Below, piece after piece: positions 57,466 through 64,000 of a stretch of DNA of 64,000 bases. The DNA lies in NCBI GenBank assembly GCA_037157565.1, contig JAZHRO010000063.1:11948001-12012000 (forward strand), given 5' to 3'. The position numbers and the translations under genes were made by a program. Each line of letters starts with the position of its first letter. Position 1 is the first letter of the stretch. The stretch is from Thalassia testudinum (Eukaryota > Streptophyta > Magnoliopsida > Alismatales > Hydrocharitaceae). The notes under the pieces were generated by a model that ran no database searches, was not told the DNA's origin, and was given only the letters and a program-made list of their open reading frames with translations.

Positions 57466-57630
57466 AAGGTCGTCCCGAGAAGTGAATCAACTGACTGGAA
57501 AATAACCAATTCACATGTTTATAGCTAGAGTAGCCACCACAACATATCTCTTGACTTGAGCTCTTAGAAGTGTTGTTAGGTACCGTCTGTTTTGACGTTT
57601 CCGTTTTGTTTCGCGTCTCCATTGTAGGAG

Positions 57631-60600
57631 ATGCCGCGTCGTGGAGCTAGGAGGGTGAGCCGCAGGCGCGGCCGAGGTCAGGGCCCGGGGGACGGATGTG
57701 TCGGGCTTGGAATACATACAACCCCTCCTCTTCTCCTGAGTATACCGTCTCGGGACCTCGTCCAACTGATTCGAGAGGTGGTTCGAGAAGAATTTCAGCT
57801 TCCACCCACGTCGCTACCCCCCCCTCCCCCTTCCGAGCGTACGACAGGGGAGTTAGTGGTGGAACGAGATTTCCGCCGCCACACCAGGCGTGTTAGGAGA
57901 ACTCCACGGAGACACGTGGCGTCCGCAGGAGAGCCGTCACGTTGTGTAGGGCCATCAGTGGCCTTTAGGGGCCCTCGACAGGGGCCAGTCGCCAGCACCG
58001 GACCCCCGCCTAGCCGACAGCAGGGACTCACTGAGGGCGGGAGTCGGGTTCCCCTCTGCTACCAGTGTGGCCAGCCGGGCCACGTCAGGAGGGACTGCCC
58101 ATCTAGGGCAGGAGGTCAGCAGATACTTCCCGCGCAGAGCACTGGAGGGCGCGCAGGAGGCCGCGGTTTCCAGGCACGAGGAGGAGGACCGCAGCCGCGA
58201 GGAGGGTACCGGCCAGCACCTACCCGTCCGACGCAGAGTGTGGCTGCTTCGTCCGCACCTAGAGCTGAGGGGCGTATCAACGCCCTAACACACAGGGACG
58301 CCAGAGCTTCGGGATCCGTGGTAGCAGGTATGGTTTCAGTTTCTGGCAGACTCGTTTACACGCTTTTCGATTCCGGCGCTACGCACTCGTTTGTCGCAGA
58401 CAGTTTCGCAATTAGTTTGGACCAGGATTATACATTGTTAGAGAACCCGTTCGTAATCAGAGGTCCGAGTGGTCAGCTGTTTGTAGCTGAGGAGGTGTAC
58501 ACGGGTTGCGGGGTCAGCATCGGGGGACACAGCCTGCCAGCTGACCTGATTATGATACAGATGGAGGACTTTGGAGTGATTCTGGGGATGGATTGGCTGT
58601 CCGCTTACCACGCCTTGGTAGACTGCTTTGAGAGGAAGATTGTCTTCTCCATTCCGGAGTTGCCTTCCTTCGAGTTTCACGGGCAGCCAGTGGACGGAGG
58701 TTTCAGGTGCATTTCGGCACTTCGGGCGGCGAGACTTTTGAGCCAGGGGTGTGAGGGCTTCTTAGCTTGTGTGGTGGCAGAGCACAGCCCCGTGACAGAC
58801 TTCCAGAGCATCCCGGTGGTCAGAGAGTACCCCGACGTGTTTCCAGACGAGTTACCAGGACTACCGCCCGAGCGTGAGATCGAGTTTGAGATCTCACTAG
58901 TACCAGGGACCAGCCCCATCTCCACCGCGCCATACAGGATGGCACCGCTTGAGCTGCGAGAGCTCAAGTCTCAGTTGCAGGACCTTTTGGAGAAGGGTTT
59001 CGTGAGGCCCAGTGCGTCTCCCTGGGGAGCCCCGGTACTGTTTGTAAAGAAGGATGGGACCCTACGCCTTTGTGTGGACTACCGACAGCTGAATAGGGTC
59101 ACCATCAAGAACAGATATCCGCTGCCGAGGATTGACGATTTGTTTGACCAGTTGCGGGGTGCCACGGTGTTTTCCAAGATCGACTTGAGGTCTGGATACC
59201 ACCAGTTGAGGATCAGGGAGACCGACGTCTCCAAGACAGCTTTCCGCACCCGGTACGGACACTACGAGTTTTTGGTCATGCCGTTTGGGCTGACCAATGC
59301 CCCCGCTGCTTTCATGGACCTGATGAACCGGGTGTTCAGACCGTACTTGGACCAGTTTGTGGTGGTTTTCATAGATGATGTACTCATCTATTCTAGAGAT
59401 CGGACGCAGCACGGACAGCACTTGCGGATGGTTCTGGACACTCTGAGACGACGCAGGCTGTACGCCAAATACAGCAAGTGCGAGTTCTGGTTGAGGGAGG
59501 TGACCTTTTTGGGTCATGTGATCTCTGGAGACGGCCTGGCGGTGGATCCCGCCAAGGTCGAGGCAGTGCTCAGGTGGGAGAGACCGCGTTCAGTCACTGA
59601 GATTCGCAGTTTCCTGGGACTGGCAGGTTACTACAGACGGTTCATCAGAGGGTTTTCGCAGATTGCACGTCCTATGACACAGTTGACTCGGAAGGATGTG
59701 CCTTTCACTTGGACAGACGCCTGTGAGGCGTGTTTTCTGGAGCTGAAGGAGAGGTTGACCTCGGCTCCCGTGCTCACCATTCCTGACAGTAGTGGCGGGT
59801 TCGTTGTGTACACGGACGCTTCCTTGCAGGGGTTAGGAGGTGTGCTCATGCAGAGGGGTCACGTGGTCGCTTACGCTTCGCGGCAACTGAAGCCCCATGA
59901 GCATACCTACCCTACCCACGACCTAGAGTTGGCAGCTGTTGTCTTCGCGCTGAAGACATGGAGGCACTACTTGTACGGTGAGACCTTCGAGATTTTTACA
60001 GATCACAAGAGCCTCAGATATCTTTTTGATCAGAAGGAGCTCAACATGAGACAGAGACGTTGGTTGGAGCTCCTGAAGGACTACGACTGCAGCATCTCCT
60101 ACCACCCGGGAAAGTCCAATGTGGTGGCTGACGCCTTGAGCCGTAAGGCGCCCGCACGCTTGGCCAGTCTACAGTTACAGAGTTGGAGCCTTTTGGAGGA
60201 GGTGGGCAGTTGGCGACCTCTAGAGTTACGAGGGTACCGTGGGGCAGTGACGGTGACACGGCAGACCAGACCAGAGTTGATAGACCGCATCATCACGGGA
60301 CAGATGGTCGATCCGTACTTGCAGTCTTTGCGCGACAGAGTACTGTCAGGGGACCCAGGGGACTTCTCTTTCACAGACCAGGTGTTACGCTTGAGGGGAC
60401 GGCTGTGCGTCCCCAGAGACGAGGAGCTGTTGAGAGAGCTCCTGACTGAGGCACACGGTTCCAGATTCACCATACATCCCGAAAACACGAAAATGTACCA
60501 TGACTTGAGACGCGAGTTCTGGTGGAGAGGGATGAAGCGGGATGTGGGTGAGTTCGTGCAGCAGTGCTTAGTGTGCCAGCAGGTGAAAGCCGAGCATCAG

Positions 60601-61734
60601 AGGCCTGCAGGGCCGCTTCAGCCGCTTCCAGTGCCAGAGTGGAAGTGGGAGAGCATCACCATGGACTTGGTGGTGGGCTTACCTGTTACCCAGCGAGGAC
60701 ACGACGCGGTCTGGGTAATAGTGGATAGATTGACGAAGACGGCACGATTCTTGCCGATCCGAGTCACTTTGGGACCAGCACAGTTGGCAGAGAGGTATAT
60801 CCGTGATGTGGTGCGACTACACGGAGTTCCGCGGGAGATCGTATCCGACTGGGATACCCGCTTTACGTCCCAGTTTTGGGTTGAGTTTCAGCAGGCTTTG
60901 GGGACGAGGTTGAGGTTTAGCACGGCTTACCACCCCCAGACGGATGGACAGTCGGAACGCACGATACAGACACTTGAGGATCTTTTGCGTGCCTGTGTAC
61001 TAGACTGGAGGGGCTCTTGGGAGGAGCACCTGCCCCTGGCAGATTTTGCATACAACAACAGTTATCACTCGAGCATCGGCATGGCTCCCTACGAGGCTCT
61101 GTACGGACGAAAATGCACGGCACCCTTGAGTTGGGTTGAGGTGGGGACCAAGTGGGAGGTTGGCCCCAGGTTGATCCGGCAGAGTCAGGAGGTAGTTGAA
61201 CAGATCCACAGACGACTCCGCACTGTCAGGAGCAGACAGAAGAGCTACGCAGATCGCAGACGCAGAGAGGTGCAGTTCGAGGTTGGGGACCACGTCTTTC
61301 TTCGTGTTTCGCCCATGAAGGGCTTACAGCGGTTTGGGGTGAGAGGGAAGCTCGCGCCGAGGTTCGTGGGGCCCTTCGAGGTCCTGGAGCGGGTTGGACC
61401 CGTTGCTTACAGACTTGCCCTTCCCCCGCAGCTTTCTGGTGTGCACGACGTGTTCCACGTGTCCAACCTCAGGAAGTACGTAGCCGATCCCAGCCACGTA
61501 CTGAGTCACGAGAGCGTCGAGGTGAGCGACGACCTGACCTACCCCAAGCGGCCAGTGCAGATCCTAGACCGAGCCGTCCGCAGGTTGAGACGAAAGCAAG
61601 TACCCCTGGTAAAGGTTTTGTGGAGGAGCCAGCGGTACGAGGAGGCTACCTGGGAGCCTGAGGCGGCAATGCGGGAGCGGTACCCAGAGCTTTTCGCGGG
61701 TACGTCTTTTCGGACCGGCTTCGGTCCTCTTTGA
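57631..61734 (+). CDS. Chromovirus polyprotein lacking gag capsid: NC-PR-RT-RH-INT-chromodomain
   Basis: An intact 1367-residue frame from ATG 57631 to TGA 61734. A short Arg/Pro-rich start (residues 1-140) leads to a CCHC knuckle ([14 protein letters not shown], about 143-156). Next are protease DSGATHSF (about 247), reverse transcriptase with [18 protein letters not shown] and FIDDVLIYS (about 579) and RNase H with [11 protein letters not shown] (about 727). Integrase has an H/H/C/C finger (about 941-975, ending CLVCQQVK) and a D,D-35-E core ([27 protein letters not shown]). A chromodomain-like end (about 1304-1355, EEATWEPE) follows. All catalytic residues I can check are present. The retrotransposon gag capsid segment normally before the knuckle is missing, so it likely cannot form its own particles. 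Start chosen as the first ATG after the PBS. Confidence 0.9.
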   Translation: MPRRGARRVSRRRGRGQGPGDGCVGLGIHTTPPLLLSIPSRDLVQLIREVVREEFQLPPTSLPPPPPSERTTGELVVERDFRRHTRRVRRTPRRHVASAGEPSRCVGPSVAFRGPRQGPVASTGPPPSRQQGLTEGGSRVPLCYQCGQPGHVRRDCPSRAGGQQILPAQSTGGRAGGRGFQARGGGPQPRGGYRPAPTRPTQSVAASSAPRAEGRINALTHRDARASGSVVAGMVSVSGRLVYTLFDSGATHSFVADSFAISLDQDYTLLENPFVIRGPSGQLFVAEEVYTGCGVSIGGHSLPADLIMIQMEDFGVILGMDWLSAYHALVDCFERKIVFSIPELPSFEFHGQPVDGGFRCISALRAARLLSQGCEGFLACVVAEHSPVTDFQSIPVVREYPDVFPDELPGLPPEREIEFEISLVPGTSPISTAPYRMAPLELRELKSQLQDLLEKGFVRPSASPWGAPVLFVKKDGTLRLCVDYRQLNRVTIKNRYPLPRIDDLFDQLRGATVFSKIDLRSGYHQLRIRETDVSKTAFRTRYGHYEFLVMPFGLTNAPAAFMDLMNRVFRPYLDQFVVVFIDDVLIYSRDRTQHGQHLRMVLDTLRRRRLYAKYSKCEFWLREVTFLGHVISGDGLAVDPAKVEAVLRWERPRSVTEIRSFLGLAGYYRRFIRGFSQIARPMTQLTRKDVPFTWTDACEACFLELKERLTSAPVLTIPDSSGGFVVYTDASLQGLGGVLMQRGHVVAYASRQLKPHEHTYPTHDLELAAVVFALKTWRHYLYGETFEIFTDHKSLRYLFDQKELNMRQRRWLELLKDYDCSISYHPGKSNVVADALSRKAPARLASLQLQSWSLLEEVGSWRPLELRGYRGAVTVTRQTRPELIDRIITGQMVDPYLQSLRDRVLSGDPGDFSFTDQVLRLRGRLCVPRDEELLRELLTEAHGSRFTIHPENTKMYHDLRREFWWRGMKRDVGEFVQQCLVCQQVKAEHQRPAGPLQPLPVPEWKWESITMDLVVGLPVTQRGHDAVWVIVDRLTKTARFLPIRVTLGPAQLAERYIRDVVRLHGVPREIVSDWDTRFTSQFWVEFQQALGTRLRFSTAYHPQTDGQSERTIQTLEDLLRACVLDWRGSWEEHLPLADFAYNNSYHSSIGMAPYEALYGRKCTAPLSWVEVGTKWEVGPRLIRQSQEVVEQIHRRLRTVRSRQKSYADRRRREVQFEVGDHVFLRVSPMKGLQRFGVRGKLAPRFVGPFEVLERVGPVAYRLALPPQLSGVHDVFHVSNLRKYVADPSHVLSHESVEVSDDLTYPKRPVQILDRAVRRLRRKQVPLVKVLWRSQRYEEATWEPEAAMRERYPELFAGTSFRTGFGPL

Positions 61735-61820
61735 GTTTGTTATGGTTATTTGGACATCCTTTTTCCGCACCCTAGTTGGCGCAAGTTTCGGGGACGAAAC
61801 TTCCTTTGAGTTTGTTATAT
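61729..61820 (+). other. 3' junction with 15-bp repeat in place of polypurine tract
   Basis: CTTTGAGTTTGTTAT occurs at 61729-61743, over the stop codon, and again at 61804-61818, just 2 bp before the 3' LTR. Between them is TTTCGGGGACGAAACTTCC, a sequence that in this lineage normally precedes a G-rich polypurine tract. No AAGGGGG-like tract is seen before 61821. It may have been replaced by the repeated sequence. Confidence 0.7.
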
Positions 61821-64000
61821 TGTAACGAGCGCGTGTCCCAGACGTCTTTTAAGACGTCTGGGAGGTGGCCCAGACGTCTGTAAAGACGTCTGGGATCACA
61901 TCCGGACGTCTGACCAGACGTCCGGGATAGTTTACAGACGTCTGGCGAACAGTTATGCTCGCACGGGATATTCGTCTGCGCGCCTGTGCGCGCAGACCTA
62001 CGATCCCGCATCTTCTCTGCGGCTGCAGGCGACTGCGGCCGTCTCTCCCTCCTCTCCGCGCGGCGTTAAAAGGGGGAGGGGGCGCGCCTCCCCTCCCGTC
62101 TCCACCATCTTCCTCCTTCTCTCCTGCCTGTGCGCGAGAGCGAGCGGACGCGAGGGCGCAGCGGCAGCGGCGGCCGCAGTAGGCGCGGAGGAGCTGCGGC
62201 GTGCGAGGGCGGGGCTCTGCCGTGAGGGCGAGCTCGCCGGGAGCGGCTTGGCCGGCCGGCGGAGGGCGCAGGGGGCGCAGAGCATCGCGGAGAGGGACCT
62301 GCTGCGGGCGGAGCAGCGGACGCGCGAGGTGCGACGCGGGCGGCGTCGCGAGCGGAGGCCGAGTGAGGTTCTGATTCTGGAAAAATCTCCAGAATCAAAC
62401 GTCTGGACTGATATCCAGACGACAAGGTCGACGTCTGTGAGATCATACAGACGTCTGAAAGGTGAGTTTCGCTTTCTCCTTCTTTTTGTCGACTGACCGT
62501 ACTGAGGGAGGAGGGTTGGCTGTGCGCAGGTGTTCGGATTCGTCATCCTTTGCGAATCAGACGTCTGGAAGTTGTACCAGACGGCGGGAGTGACCTCCAG
62601 ACGTCCGGAGAGACCATCGGACGTCTGGGATCTAGGAGAGACGTCCCCACAGACTTCTGGACGTCCGGGGAACCAAGCCGAACAGGTAATTCTCTGATCC
62701 ACCGTTTAAGACGTTTGGAAGGAGTTCCAGACGTCTGATTTTGCACAGTATTGTCTTTCTCGACCCGTTAGGGCCCGTTTGGGCTCCGTTTTCCACGATT
62801 CGAGTTGCGTTCGTTTCAGAATTTATTCCTCTACCCGCCTACAGTAGCTATACACTGTTTTGAGACACTCCTTGTGTTTGATCCTTGTGATAGGACCTCG
62901 TTCGGTTGCCGTCTTGAGAGTCGCGGAGGCGCGCGGGATTCCCGACCACGCCCCCATTACTCCCGTTGTACCTGGTAGAGTGGTTTTAAGTATTAATAAA
63001 ATCTGTTAAAGTATGGAACCATAACTAGAACCTAGGGCATTGCATGAATCCTAGGGCCGGAAAACTAGATTGTATGATAGATCCTAGGATATGGCATGAA
63101 TCCTAGGATGGAAAAACTAGTGGAATGTATATTACTGCAGTCTTGGAAAAATGGAAAGGAATATATAAGCTGCCTGTGAAATTAATTAACAGCTGCCTGT
63201 TATGAACAAAGAAACATGTTTGAGATCATGGAAATTGAGAACGTGAATCTGGAAAGTGAAACATATGATGTTCTGAGATAAAGGGCTGGAACCCTACGGG
63301 GAATTAGGAGTGGAACTCCTGGAAAGAAAAGGAATGGAACTGAGATGTAGTTTGTACTGTCTCTTGGGTACGCAGTACCAAGGGAAGTACCTGTACCTGT
63401 TTTAGTGCAGAGTGGGGCCAGCCGCCCCAGGGACCCGGGGTTAGGCTTGGCCGCTCTGTACCGACTTGTTGGCCCTCGTGTACGTAGTACCGAGGAGAGC
63501 TAGTAGTGTTAGGAGAGTACTAGCTACCCCACGGGCCCCGGGGTTCTGCTAGCCTCCTTCACCGACTTGTTAGGCCCACTAGGGCAAACCAGGGTAGTCA
63601 GGCGAGGGTGCGCGGACTGTGGAGGGGCAAGGCCCCGGTTTGGTTATTGTGGAGGGGTTGGACCCCTGTTACTGAGAGGGCTCTGCCCTGGTTCCGTGCT
63701 GTGCTTTGGGCGCACCCGTTAACGGAAACGACTGACCGCGTGCCAGTACGGGCTAGCTACCTGTGCGTTTATCGCGCGTGCCGTAGTCACCGTTACGTCT
63801 GTCAGTGACCTTGGGGTGGTTGACTGAGGGTAGGATCACCACGGGGGACTCTCCCGGCCAGGAGAGCACCACGTGCTACTTCTACTGTTGGAAAAGACTG
63901 CAATCAAGATCGTCCCACGAGGACATTCGAGATCAAGTAAAGGATCTGAGAAGTAAATGAAATAGTGAGAAAAATTGAAAGATGTAAATAAAGGAAGTAA
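61821..64000 (+). mobile_element. 3' LTR of the young chromovirus, cut by window end
   Basis: The segment starts TGTAACGAGCGC and follows the 5' LTR at an offset of 7,013 bp to the end of the window; the last roughly 460 bp lie outside. About 20 single-base differences from the 5' LTR were noted, mostly transitions, many at CG sites (for example GACGAC/GACGTC at the third palindrome and AGATGT/AGACGT in the second cluster). No indels were noticed. Confidence 0.9.

Larger units (their letters stand above)
54808..64000 (+). mobile_element. Young Tekay/Del-type Ty3 chromovirus, gag capsid deleted (runs off window)
   Basis: 5' LTR 54808-57450, PBS 57454-57465, one long frame 57631-61734 and 3' LTR from 61821, about 7,013 bp after the 5' LTR start. 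The 3' LTR should end near 64463, outside the window. Domain order and a C-terminal chromodomain place it in the chromovirus group of Ty3 elements. The LTRs are very similar (about 20 substitutions in about 2,180 bp), so insertion is recent. It interrupts an Athila-like element after the protease. No capsid domain and no normal polypurine tract are present. Confidence 0.9.

Overview
The window looks like repeat-dense nuclear DNA of a flowering plant. I lean to a monocot because the LINE and LTR coding parts and several leader segments are very GC-rich, but this is inference. I find no intact host gene, rRNA, tRNA gene or CRISPR array. Nearly everything recognisable is a transposable element (TE), a TE relic or a tandem repeat, and several elements are nested in one another.

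Layout. 0.5-11.8 kb: three diverged copies (two direct, one inverted) of an unnamed LTR-like family with a TATA box and GC-rich leader. One copy is split by another LTR-like insertion, and a 92-bp-period array lies between copies. 11.8-15.5 kb: AT-rich DNA with GC-rich islands, ending in a C-to-T-decayed CACTA terminus. 15.7-20.1 kb: a C-rich exon-like segment, two exons of an unidentified gene, a truncated antisense L1 tail and the 3' subterminal part of a CACTA element. 20.1-25.74 kb: a near full-length but dead L1-type LINE inserted in that CACTA end; the CACTA terminus resumes at 25.75 kb. 26.7-27.1 kb: a foldback of about 400 bp. 27.28-30.03 kb: a solo LTR. 30.2-45.46 kb: an autonomous-type CACTA transposon with dead TNP2-like transposase, dead TNPA-like gene, a 1.5 kb subterminal repeat array with 197-bp higher-order periodicity, and 3' terminus. 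A second 4.7 kb CACTA with TGT target-site duplication is nested inside it and carries pieces of two host genes (a C2-domain gene and the S5 ribosomal protein C-terminus). 45.5-47.2 kb: dead Ty3 element (LTR end, PBS, gag). 48-54.8 kb: dead Athila-like element (LTR end, PBS, gag, protease). 54.8 kb to the window end: a young Tekay/Del-type Ty3 chromovirus inserted into it.

The young element is the only one with a long intact coding region. One 1367-residue frame encodes zinc knuckle, protease, reverse transcriptase, RNase H, integrase and chromodomain. It lacks the gag capsid domain, and no polypurine tract is visible at the 3' LTR, where a 15-bp sequence from the end of pol is repeated instead. 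Its LTRs differ at only about 20 positions in about 2.18 kb. They hold two dense clusters of the palindrome AGACGTCT (core GACGTC, a bZIP C-box-like site), shared in decayed form by the solo LTR at 27-30 kb. The best leads are this LTR motif system, the gag-less and PPT-less but recent element, the gene-fragment-carrying CACTA, and the palindromic higher-order array of the larger CACTA.
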